Positions 18,911-25,464 of a stretch of 59,876 nucleotides of DNA are shown here, piece after piece (the stretch's first letter is position 1; each line of letters starts with the position of its first letter). The stretch is from Bacilli bacterium. Lineage in GTDB: Bacteria > Bacillota_I > Bacilli_A > RF39 > UBA660. The notes beneath the pieces are model-generated. The model saw only the letters and a list, made by a program, of their open reading frames with translations. It did no database searches and was not told the origin of the DNA. The stretch lies in contig JAFRCK010000017.1 in NCBI GenBank assembly GCA_017404385.1, positions 67,419 through 127,294 on the forward strand, given 5' to 3'. The position numbers and the translations under genes were made by a program.

Positions 18911-20076
18911 AAAACATAATAATTATAGGCGCAAGAGGATATGAAAAAGAATATGGTGGATGGGAAACATTTGTTACTAATCTAATTAATAATTATAATG
19001 ATAAGAATACTAAATTTTATGTTCCAGAATTAAACCATAGTAAAAAGAACAGAAATATTGAAATTAGAAATGGTGTAATATGTCCACAAATATATGTACC
19101 AAAACAAGGTTCTATGACTATGTTTACATTTGCTTTTAAAGCTGTTTTATATTTTAAAAAATATATTAAAAAGAATAATTTAAAAAATGTTGTTATGTAT
19201 GTTGTAGGATATAGAGTAGGTCCATTATTTACTTTTATTCATCGAAAACTTAATAAAATGGGTGTAAAAATTGTTATTAATCCAGATGGAATTGAATGGA
19301 AGAGAGAAAAATGGAATTGTCTAATTAAAAAATATTTTAAAATATCTGAAAAAACAATGATAAAAGCATCTAATCACGTTGTATGTGATAGTAAAAATAT
19401 TGAAAAATATGTAAAAGAAAAATATCCAAAGAGTCAAACTTCTTTTATCGCATATGGTGCTTATATGAAAGATGTTAAAGATATTGATAAGAAAACTAAA
19501 GAATTTATGGATAAAAATGGTATAGAAAAAAGAGAATATTATTTAATAGTTGGTAGATTTGTTCCAGAGAATAATTATGAATTAATTATTAGAGAATATA
19601 TGAAATCTTCAACTAATAAAGATTTAGTAATAGTTTCAAATGTTGAACAAAATAAATTTTATGAAAAATTAAAACAAAAAACTAGTTTTGATAAGGATAA
19701 GAGAATTAAGTTTGTAGGACCAGTATATGATCAGGATATTTTAATTAGATTAAGAAATAATGCAAAGGCGTATATTCATGGTCATTCCGCTGGTGGTACA
19801 AATCCATCTCTTCTTGAAGCACTTAGTTTAACAGATGTTAATATATTATATAATGCAGTATATAATAAAGAAGTTGGTGAAAACGCAGCTATTTACTTTA
19901 ATGATGATGAAGGGTCTTTATGTAGACAAATTGAAACTGTTGAAAAATTCAAATCAAAGGACCAATCTGAATATGGTAAAAGAGCTAAGCAAAGAATACT
20001 GGATGAGTATACATGGGATATTGTTGTTAAGAAATATAAGAAATTATTTAATAAGTTGTTAGATGTTAAAAAATAA
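18907..20076 (+). CDS. Glycosyltransferase with DUF1972 domain (rhamnosyltransferase-like)
   Basis: A 389-residue GT-B glycosyltransferase. The N-terminus IIIIGARGYEKEYGGWETFV is the DUF1972 signature seen in Cps2T-type beta-1,4-rhamnosyltransferases; the C-terminal half has YLIVGRFVPENNYELI and the HGHSAGGTNPSLLEAL block that binds the sugar nucleotide. It is translationally coupled by ATGA to the GT2 gene. Together with the rfb operon that follows it points to a rhamnose-containing surface polysaccharide. It is the last gene before a terminator. Confidence 0.85.
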   Translation: MKNIIIIGARGYEKEYGGWETFVTNLINNYNDKNTKFYVPELNHSKKNRNIEIRNGVICPQIYVPKQGSMTMFTFAFKAVLYFKKYIKKNNLKNVVMYVVGYRVGPLFTFIHRKLNKMGVKIVINPDGIEWKREKWNCLIKKYFKISEKTMIKASNHVVCDSKNIEKYVKEKYPKSQTSFIAYGAYMKDVKDIDKKTKEFMDKNGIEKREYYLIVGRFVPENNYELIIREYMKSSTNKDLVIVSNVEQNKFYEKLKQKTSFDKDKRIKFVGPVYDQDILIRLRNNAKAYIHGHSAGGTNPSLLEALSLTDVNILYNAVYNKEVGENAAIYFNDDEGSLCRQIETVEKFKSKDQSEYGKRAKQRILDEYTWDIVVKKYKKLFNKLLDVKK

Positions 20077-20090
20077 AAGAATTTCAACAT

Positions 20091-20124
20091 AAAAAGGAAG
20101 AAATAATGTTAATCTTCCTTTTTT
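20091..20124 (+). terminator. Terminator after the glycosyltransferase operon
   Basis: AAAAAGGAAGA/TCTTCCTTTTT stem with an 11-nt loop, then T run. Confidence 0.85.
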
Positions 20125-20137
20125 ATATGCACTTGTG

Positions 20138-20167
20138 TTGACTTTTGCAACATTTTTGCAGTATAAT
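20138..20167 (+). promoter_or_regulatory. Promoter of the dTDP-rhamnose operon with a repeat in its spacer
   Basis: TTGACT at 20138-20143 and TATAAT at 20162-20167, spacer 18 bp. The spacer carries TGCAA-N5-TTGCA, a short inverted repeat that could be an operator. The XRE domain fused to the second rfbA of this operon is a candidate binder, which is speculation. Confidence 0.6.
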
Positions 20168-20185
20168 GTATTCGGGAGGTTTTTT

Positions 20186-21115
20186 ATGAAAGGAATTATT
20201 CTTGCAGGTGGATCAGGTACTAGATTATATCCCATTACAGAAGGAATTAGTAAACAATTAATCCCAGTTTACGATAAACCTATGATCTATTATCCATTGT
20301 CTACATTAATGCAAGCAGGTATTAAAGATATATTAGTTATTACAACTAAAGAAGATCAAGAAGGATTTAAAAGGGCACTAGGTGATGGAAGTAAATATGG
20401 TATAAATTTAAGTTATACTATACAGCCATCTCCAGATGGACTTGCGCAAGCATTCATTTTAGGAGAAGATTTTATTGGTGATGATGAATGTGCCATGGTT
20501 TTAGGTGATAATATTTTCTTTGGAGAAGGATTTGAAGAAAAATTAAATGAAGCAGCTATACAAGCAGAATTAGGTAATGCAACTATATTTGGTTCTGAAG
20601 TTCATGACCCAGAAAGATTTGGTATTGTTGAGTTTGATTCGACTGGTAAAGTACTAAGTGTTGAAGAAAAACCAAAAAATCCAAAATCAAATTATGCAAT
20701 CACAGGATTATACTTTTATCCAAAAGGGGTAGCAGCTAAAGCTAAACAAGTAGAAAAATCTGATAGAGGAGAACTAGAAATTACTACTTTAAATGATATG
20801 TATTTAAAAGAAGGTAAATTAAGAGCTCAATTATTAGGTAGTAGTTTTACATGGTTTGACGCTGGTCTATTTGATAGTTTATTAGCATCATCTAATTTAA
20901 TTAAATCTGTAGAAGATAATAAAAATAAACTTATTTCATGCCCAGAAGCAATTGGTTTTGAAAAAGGATGGTTAAGTGTTGATAAATTAGATGAAAGAGC
21001 AGAATTATTAAAAAAGAATAATTATGGTGAATATTTAAAAAAAATATCCGATGATTATAAAAGTAAGCATAATATGAAATTAACACTAAATGATAAAATA
21101 AAAATGATGTTTTAA
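20186..21115 (+). CDS. rfbA: Glucose-1-phosphate thymidylyltransferase
   Basis: A 309-residue nucleotidyltransferase making dTDP-glucose from dTTP and glucose-1-phosphate. GIILAGGSGTRLYPIT is the nucleotide loop; KQLIPVYDKPMIYYPLSTLM and GDNIFFGEGFEE are hallmark RmlA blocks. ATG 20186 follows GGGAGGT and is preferred over an upstream TTG. The C-terminus is about 15 residues longer than usual. It is followed by a second, diverged rfbA paralogue with an extra N-terminal DNA-binding domain. Confidence 0.93.
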   Translation: MKGIILAGGSGTRLYPITEGISKQLIPVYDKPMIYYPLSTLMQAGIKDILVITTKEDQEGFKRALGDGSKYGINLSYTIQPSPDGLAQAFILGEDFIGDDECAMVLGDNIFFGEGFEEKLNEAAIQAELGNATIFGSEVHDPERFGIVEFDSTGKVLSVEEKPKNPKSNYAITGLYFYPKGVAAKAKQVEKSDRGELEITTLNDMYLKEGKLRAQLLGSSFTWFDAGLFDSLLASSNLIKSVEDNKNKLISCPEAIGFEKGWLSVDKLDERAELLKKNNYGEYLKKISDDYKSKHNMKLTLNDKIKMMF

Positions 21116-21127
21116 TTGGAGGCATTT

Positions 21128-22240
21128 ATGCAAAGATTAGATACTATAAATATTGGTGAAATATTACGTAATTCTAGGGAGAGTTTGGGTTACACACAAG
21201 AAGAAGTAGGAGAAAAATTAAACTTAGGTAGAGATGCGATTATAAGAATTGAAAAAGGAACTAGGAAAATTACTTTAGATGAAATAAAACTATTTATTAA
21301 TCTTTATAATATTAATTTAGAAGATTTATTATTTTCAAAAACTATTGAAAATGTTAATGTTAAAGGAATTGTTCTAGCTGGTGGATCAGGTACTAGATTA
21401 TATCCAATTACAAGAGGTATAAGTAAACAATTAGTACCAGTATATGATAAACCAATGATTTATTATTCTTTATCTACTCTTATGCTTGCGGGCATTAAAG
21501 ATATATTAATCATAACTACCAAGGAAGACCAAGATAATTTTAAAAAATTATTAGGTGATGGTTCAGAATTTGGTATTAATATCAAATTTGAAATACAAGA
21601 AAAACCAAATGGACTTGCTGAAGCTTTTATTATAGGAGAGAAGTTTATAGGAGATAATCCATGTGCTATGGTTCTAGGAGATAACATTTTTTATGGTAGT
21701 GGATTAAAAAGTGAATTAAATCAAGCTATAATAAACGCTAATAATGGTAATGCAACTATATTTGGTTATGAAGTTAAGGATCCAGAAAGATTTGGTATTA
21801 TGGAACTTGATGAAAATAACAATGTACTAAGTGTAGAAGAAAAACCACAAGTTCCAAAATCAGATTATGCGATTACAGGTTTATATTTTTATCCTAAAGG
21901 TGTTTCTAATCTTGCTAAAACTATTAAACCTTCAGATAGAGGAGAACTAGAAATAACTACTCTTAATGATATTTATTTAAAAGATAAAAAATTAAAAGCA
22001 AGACTTCTTAATGAAGGCTATTCATGGTTTGATACAGGAACATTTGACTCATTATTAGATGCAGCTAATATGGTTAGAACAATTGAAAATAATAGAGATT
22101 CTATTATATGTTCACCAGAAATAATTGCTTATAATAATGGTTGGATTACAAAAGAAAAACTCATAGAATTATCAAATTCTATAAGTAAAAATAGATATGG
22201 AAAAAAATTACAAAAATTTGTAGAAAGTAAGGAGAATTAA
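21128..22240 (+). CDS. XRE-type HTH domain fused to a second RfbA
   Basis: A 370-residue protein. Residues 1-65 form a Cro/C1-type helix-turn-helix (IGEILRNSRESLGYTQEEVG, then GRDAIIRIEKGTRKIT). From residue about 78 a complete glucose-1-phosphate thymidylyltransferase follows, with GIVLAGGSGTRLYPITRG, KQLVPVYDKPMIYYSLSTLM, GDNIFYGSGL and RFGIMELDE, all intact. GGAGG lies before ATG 21128. The paralogue just upstream lacks the HTH. The fusion could let the enzyme regulate its own operon in response to dTDP-sugar; the enzyme call is firm, the regulatory role is inference. Confidence 0.85.
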   Translation: MQRLDTINIGEILRNSRESLGYTQEEVGEKLNLGRDAIIRIEKGTRKITLDEIKLFINLYNINLEDLLFSKTIENVNVKGIVLAGGSGTRLYPITRGISKQLVPVYDKPMIYYSLSTLMLAGIKDILIITTKEDQDNFKKLLGDGSEFGINIKFEIQEKPNGLAEAFIIGEKFIGDNPCAMVLGDNIFYGSGLKSELNQAIINANNGNATIFGYEVKDPERFGIMELDENNNVLSVEEKPQVPKSDYAITGLYFYPKGVSNLAKTIKPSDRGELEITTLNDIYLKDKKLKARLLNEGYSWFDTGTFDSLLDAANMVRTIENNRDSIICSPEIIAYNNGWITKEKLIELSNSISKNRYGKKLQKFVESKEN

Positions 22241-22241
22241 T

Positions 22242-23075
22242 ATGGAAGAAATTAGAAGTTGTAGTATAAATTCAAGTTATATTGAAAAAGCAGAAGCTTT
22301 ACAAGAAAGACCAGAATTCAATACATTAGAAATAAAAGCTACTAATTTAAAAGATTGTTATGTTTTAACACCAAAAAAATTTGGTGATAACAGAGGTAGT
22401 TTAGGACAAATAGATGTTGAACCGCTTAAATTATTAGGATTCAAAGGTTTGAAGAAAATTATTAAATCTGATAATCCTTTAAAAGGTGTTATTAGAGGTA
22501 TGCATTTACAAAAGGGATTTTCATCTCAAACTAAAGTTGTTAGATGTATTAGTGGTAAAGTAATGGATGTTGTAATTGATTTAAGAGAAGATTCAGAAAC
22601 ATTTGGACAATGGACTGGTGTAGAATTAACTCCAGAAAATGATAAGTCATTATTTGTTCCAAGAGGATTTGCTCATGGATATTTAGCTGCTGAAGATAAT
22701 ACAAGCTTTTTATACTTTGTAGATAATAAATATGATAAGGCTTCAGAAGCTGGTTTATTATATAATGATAAAGATGTAAACATTGATTGGAAATCAATAT
22801 TAGATTCATATGAAATAACTAGTGAAGAATTAAATTTTTCAGATAAGGATAAAAAACATCCTGGGTTATATAGATTAAAAAAAATGGAAAGAGAAGATGC
22901 TATTAGTTTAAGACATGATATTATTATGGGTATTAATCCAAATTATTTAAATGAAGAAAGTCAAAATAAATTATATGAATTAGAAAAAAGAATAAGCAAT
23001 ATTGATAGTTTATTAAATAATAAAGCTAAGAAATTAGTTATGAATGATTATTCTGATAGTTTAGGAGAGTGCTAA
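22242..23075 (+). CDS. rfbC: dTDP-4-dehydrorhamnose 3,5-epimerase with extra C-terminal helical domain
   Basis: The cupin core (about residues 30-210) epimerises dTDP-4-keto-6-deoxyglucose. GVIRGMHLQ carries the catalytic His, followed by QTKVVRCISGKVMDVVIDLR and VPRGFAHGYLA. The protein has 277 residues, against about 185 for the usual enzyme: there is a 30-residue N-terminal addition (with SCSINSSYIEKAEAL) and about 60 extra helical residues at the C-terminus (EDAISLRHDIIMGINPNYL). The role of these additions is unknown. It lies 1 bp after the HTH-rfbA stop, with AAGGAG as ribosome site. Confidence 0.88.
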   Translation: MEEIRSCSINSSYIEKAEALQERPEFNTLEIKATNLKDCYVLTPKKFGDNRGSLGQIDVEPLKLLGFKGLKKIIKSDNPLKGVIRGMHLQKGFSSQTKVVRCISGKVMDVVIDLREDSETFGQWTGVELTPENDKSLFVPRGFAHGYLAAEDNTSFLYFVDNKYDKASEAGLLYNDKDVNIDWKSILDSYEITSEELNFSDKDKKHPGLYRLKKMEREDAISLRHDIIMGINPNYLNEESQNKLYELEKRISNIDSLLNNKAKKLVMNDYSDSLGEC

Positions 23076-23076
23076 T

Positions 23077-24003
23077 ATGAGATCATTAATTACTGGTGTT
23101 ACTGGTCAATTAGGATATGATGTTGTAAAAGAACTTAATTCTAGAGGTCATAATTTCTTATATGCTCCTACTAGAAGAGAAATGAATTTATTGGATGAAC
23201 AAAGTATTAGAAGTACTATGGAGTCATATAAACCTGATGTAGTATTTCATTGTGCAGCTTATACTGCAGTTGATAAGGCAGAAACTGATGTAGCAACAGC
23301 AACTAGTGTAAATGTTGATTCAACTAAAGTAATTGCTGAAGAATGTAAAAAACTAGGTGCTAAATTAATATATGTTAGTACTGATTATGTATTTGATGGA
23401 ACTAAACCATTAGATGAACTATATGAAGTAACTGATAAAACTAATCCAAAAAGTATATATGGATTAACTAAATTAATGGGAGAAAAAGCTGCATTAAATA
23501 ATCCAAAGACTTTTATTGCTAGAACTTCATGGGTATTTGGTATTAATGGTAATAATTTTGTTAAAACAATGCTTAATTGTTTTGAAAGATTCCCACAATT
23601 AACTGTAGTAGCAGATCAATTTGGTAGTCCAACTTATACAGTAGATTTAGCTAAAACGTTAGTAGATATGGCTGAAACTGATAAGTATGGTTTATATCAT
23701 GTCAATAATGAAGGATATTGTTCTTGGCATCAATTTGCGGATACTATTAGAGAAAAAGCAGGTAAAGATACATTTGTTAAACCTGTTACTACTGAAGAAT
23801 ATTATGCGCCTCAATATGAGAAAGCAGAAAAAGAAGGTAGAACTTTAACAGTAGCATATAGACCAAGAAATTCTAAATTAAGTAAAAAATCACTTACTAG
23901 TGCAGGATTTGATTTATTACCAAATTGGGAAGAAGCATTAGATAGATATTTAATTGAATTAAAAGAAGATAAAAAGGTTTTAGGCTTAAATTTAAAAAAA
24001 TAG
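23077..24003 (+). CDS. rfbD: dTDP-4-dehydrorhamnose reductase
   Basis: A 308-residue SDR enzyme for the last step to dTDP-rhamnose. GVTGQLGYDVV is the NAD(P)-binding loop; YVSTDYVFDGTKP and the catalytic Tyr-x3-Lys (YGLTKLMGE) are intact, as is ARTSWVFG. GGAGAG precedes the ATG; the gene lies 1 bp after rfbC and 9 bp before rfbB. Confidence 0.95.
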   Translation: MRSLITGVTGQLGYDVVKELNSRGHNFLYAPTRREMNLLDEQSIRSTMESYKPDVVFHCAAYTAVDKAETDVATATSVNVDSTKVIAEECKKLGAKLIYVSTDYVFDGTKPLDELYEVTDKTNPKSIYGLTKLMGEKAALNNPKTFIARTSWVFGINGNNFVKTMLNCFERFPQLTVVADQFGSPTYTVDLAKTLVDMAETDKYGLYHVNNEGYCSWHQFADTIREKAGKDTFVKPVTTEEYYAPQYEKAEKEGRTLTVAYRPRNSKLSKKSLTSAGFDLLPNWEEALDRYLIELKEDKKVLGLNLKK

Positions 24004-24012
24004 GAGGTTTAT

Positions 24013-25026
24013 ATGAAAATATTAGTAACTGGAGGAGCAGGATTTATTGGAAGTAATTTTATGCATTATGTTGTTAATGAATATCCAGATGATGAATATG
24101 TTTGTTTAGATGCATTAACTTATGCAGGAAATTATAATAATATTGCTTCTTTAGAAGGTAAAAAGAATTATAAATTCGTAAAAGGAGATATTAGAGATAA
24201 AGAATTTGTAGAAGATTTGTTTGAAAAAGAAAAATTTGATGTTGTAATTAACTTTGCGGCTGAATCTCATGTAGATAATTCTATTAAAAATCCTAATATA
24301 TTCGCAGATACAAATATATTAGGTACGTTAACATTAATGAATGCATGTAATAAATATGGAATAAAAAGATATCATCAAGTATCTACTGATGAAGTATATG
24401 GTGATTTACCATTAGATAGACCTGATTTATTATTTACTGAACAAACACCTGTTCATACTTCAAGTCCATATTCAAGTAGTAAAGCTTCTGCAGATTTATT
24501 TGTACAAGCATATCATAGAACATATGGACTTCCTACTACTATAAGTAGATGTTCAAATAACTATGGTCCATATCAATTTCCTGAAAAATTAATACCTAAG
24601 ACTATCGCAAGGGCACTAAATGATGAACCTATACCAGTTTATGGTACAGGAGAAAATGTTAGAGACTGGATTCATGTTCATGATCATAACATTGGTGTAG
24701 ATAAGATAGTTAGAGAAGGTAAAGTAGGAGAAGTTTATAATTTAGGTGGAAGAAGTGAAAGAAATAATCTTTATATAGTTAAAAATATATTAAAACAACT
24801 AGGTAAAGATGAAAGTCTTATTACTTTCGTAGAAGATAGAAAAGGACATGATTTAAGATACGCAATAGATTCAACTAAAGCTGAAAAAGAACTTGGTTGG
24901 GATAGAAGTTATACTTTTGAACAAGGTATGGCAGAAACAATTGATTGGTATAAAAATCATAAAGACTGGATTGATAATATAGAATCTGGTGAATATAAAA
25001 AAGCTTATAAAAAGATAAATAAATAA
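24013..25026 (+). CDS. rfbB: dTDP-glucose 4,6-dehydratase
   Basis: A 337-residue extended SDR enzyme converting dTDP-glucose to the 4-keto-6-deoxy sugar. VTGGAGFIGSNF is the NAD loop; VSTDEVYGDL and YSSSKASADL supply the catalytic Asp-Glu pair region and Tyr-x3-Lys; RCSNNYGPYQFPEKLIP is typical. AGGAGG precedes the ATG. It closes the rfbA-HTH/rfbA-rfbC-rfbD-rfbB operon and ends inside a strong terminator. Confidence 0.95.
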   Translation: MKILVTGGAGFIGSNFMHYVVNEYPDDEYVCLDALTYAGNYNNIASLEGKKNYKFVKGDIRDKEFVEDLFEKEKFDVVINFAAESHVDNSIKNPNIFADTNILGTLTLMNACNKYGIKRYHQVSTDEVYGDLPLDRPDLLFTEQTPVHTSSPYSSSKASADLFVQAYHRTYGLPTTISRCSNNYGPYQFPEKLIPKTIARALNDEPIPVYGTGENVRDWIHVHDHNIGVDKIVREGKVGEVYNLGGRSERNNLYIVKNILKQLGKDESLITFVEDRKGHDLRYAIDSTKAEKELGWDRSYTFEQGMAETIDWYKNHKDWIDNIESGEYKKAYKKINK

Positions 25027-25040
25027 TTTATCTTTTTTTT
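25011..25040 (+). terminator. Terminator of the dTDP-rhamnose operon
   Basis: AAAGATAAAT/ATTTATCTTT ten-base-pair stem with 5-nt loop, then eight T. Confidence 0.9.
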
Positions 25041-25052
25041 GTCGCTTTTTAC

Positions 25053-25081
25053 TTGGAATAAGTACAAATGTTTGGTATAAT
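25053..25081 (+). promoter_or_regulatory. Promoter with LexA-like box for toxin A
   Basis: TTGGAA (25053-25058), 17-bp spacer, extended -10 TGG TATAAT (25076-25081). The spacer holds AGTACAAATGTTTG (25061-25074), 12 of 14 matches to CGAACRNRYGTTYG. The expected start of transcription, 7-8 nt after the -10, falls on GGATACG (25089), the exact 5' arm that pairs with the 3' end of the message. Confidence 0.65.
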
Positions 25082-25118
25082 TATACTTGGATACGTTTGA
25101 AATATATCAGGTGTTTTC

Positions 25119-25139
25119 CCTTTCTTGTTAAAAGAAAGG
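25119..25139 (+). promoter_or_regulatory. Hairpin masking the toxin A ribosome binding site
   Basis: CCTTTCTT(GTTAA)AAGAAAGG, eight base pairs. Its 3' arm contains the first half of the Shine-Dalgarno region AAAGGTGG. Copy B keeps the stem CCTTTCT/AGAAAGG but has a different, longer hairpin top, so the structure rather than the sequence is conserved. Confidence 0.7.
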
Positions 25140-25150
25140 TGGTGATATTA

Positions 25151-25228
25151 ATGACAAAAAGAGAATTATCTCAATTTATAGTCATTTTACTATTATTCTT
25201 CATAGTAATCACCTTACTATTTAGATAA
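25151..25228 (+). CDS. 25-residue hydrophobic peptide, putative type I toxin (copy A)
   Basis: The peptide starts MTKRELSQ, continues with an uninterrupted hydrophobic stretch (FIVILLLFFIVITLLF) and ends in Arg: one membrane helix flanked by basic residues, as in small membrane toxins such as TisB, Fst and BsrG-like peptides. The ribosome site AAAGGTGGTGA lies 5-6 nt before the ATG. Twelve of 25 residues are identical to copy B. It is too short for routine gene calling. It lies within a short structured transcript (about 25089-25319) opposed by an antisense RNA. Toxicity is inferred from architecture; no family match was tested. Confidence 0.7.
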   Translation: MTKRELSQFIVILLLFFIVITLLFR

Positions 25229-25341
25229 TAAAAACATCTGATTTCAACACGAGTTGATTTCAGATGCATATCCATAAGGGATTACGTCTGATTCCAGCAA
25301 TCAAACGTATCCTTTTTTTATTTTATGAAGTTTCCTTCATT
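25229..25341 (-). ncRNA. Putative antisense antitoxin RNA, copy A
   Basis: A convergent promoter (25348-25376) should start an RNA near 25341 that runs leftwards. On this strand CATCTGA..CAAC/GTTG..TCAGATG (25266 to 25235) forms a hairpin followed by TTTTT, a rho-independent terminator, giving an RNA of about 113 nt. It is complementary to the toxin message from its stop codon through its terminator, like the 3'-overlapping antitoxins SR4 and RatA. Confidence 0.65.
25279..25319 (+). terminator. Terminator of toxin A mRNA; 3' arm can also pair with the mRNA 5' end
   Basis: Local hairpin GGAT-T-ACGT-C-TGATT / AATCA-A-ACGT-ATCC (25279-25312), loop CCAGC, then seven T. The 3' arm TCAAACGTATCC (25301-25312) is also perfectly complementary over 12 nt to the mRNA start GGATACGTTTGA (25089-25100). 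Confidence 0.75.
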
Positions 25342-25347
25342 ACATAC

Positions 25348-25376
25348 ATAATAACATATATTTTATTATTTTTCAA
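25348..25376 (-). promoter_or_regulatory. Antisense promoter of element A
   Basis: On the - strand TTGAAA (25376-25371), 17 bp, TATTAT (25353-25348), followed by GTATGTAATGAAGG. Element B has TTGATA-17-TATTAT and the same following sequence, with a different spacer, which supports a real promoter. Confidence 0.65.
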
Positions 25377-25404
25377 ATTATTTACACTTATGTTAATTAA
25401 TTAT

Positions 25405-25432
25405 TTGTAATTTTATAAAAATGTGCTATAAT
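25405..25432 (+). promoter_or_regulatory. typA promoter
   Basis: TTGTAA, 16-bp spacer, extended -10 TGC TATAAT at 25427-25432; a 30-nt leader leads to the typA start. Confidence 0.65.
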
Positions 25433-25464
25433 ACTTGAGGTTAAAAACAAAGGGGATGTAGTAA

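Larger units (their letters stand above)
25053..25376 (+). repeat. Type I toxin-antitoxin-like element, copy A
   Basis: Fills most of the 438-bp gap between rfbB and typA. It shares with copy B (48340-48669, opposite strand) the promoter layout, the 5' end GGATACGTTTGA, the block TTTCCCTTTCT, the ribosome site AAAGGTGGTGATA, the 25-codon peptide, AAAACATCTGAT, the string AAGGGATTACGTCTGATT, the 3' end AAACGTATCC plus T run, and the downstream block with ATGAAGTTTCCTTCAT and the antisense promoter. Loops and peptide residues differ while stems are kept, so both copies appear to be maintained. Confidence 0.8.

Noticed and set aside
22549..22809. An 86-codon - strand frame opposite rfbC
   Set aside because: Antisense to the conserved cupin core; no start signal.
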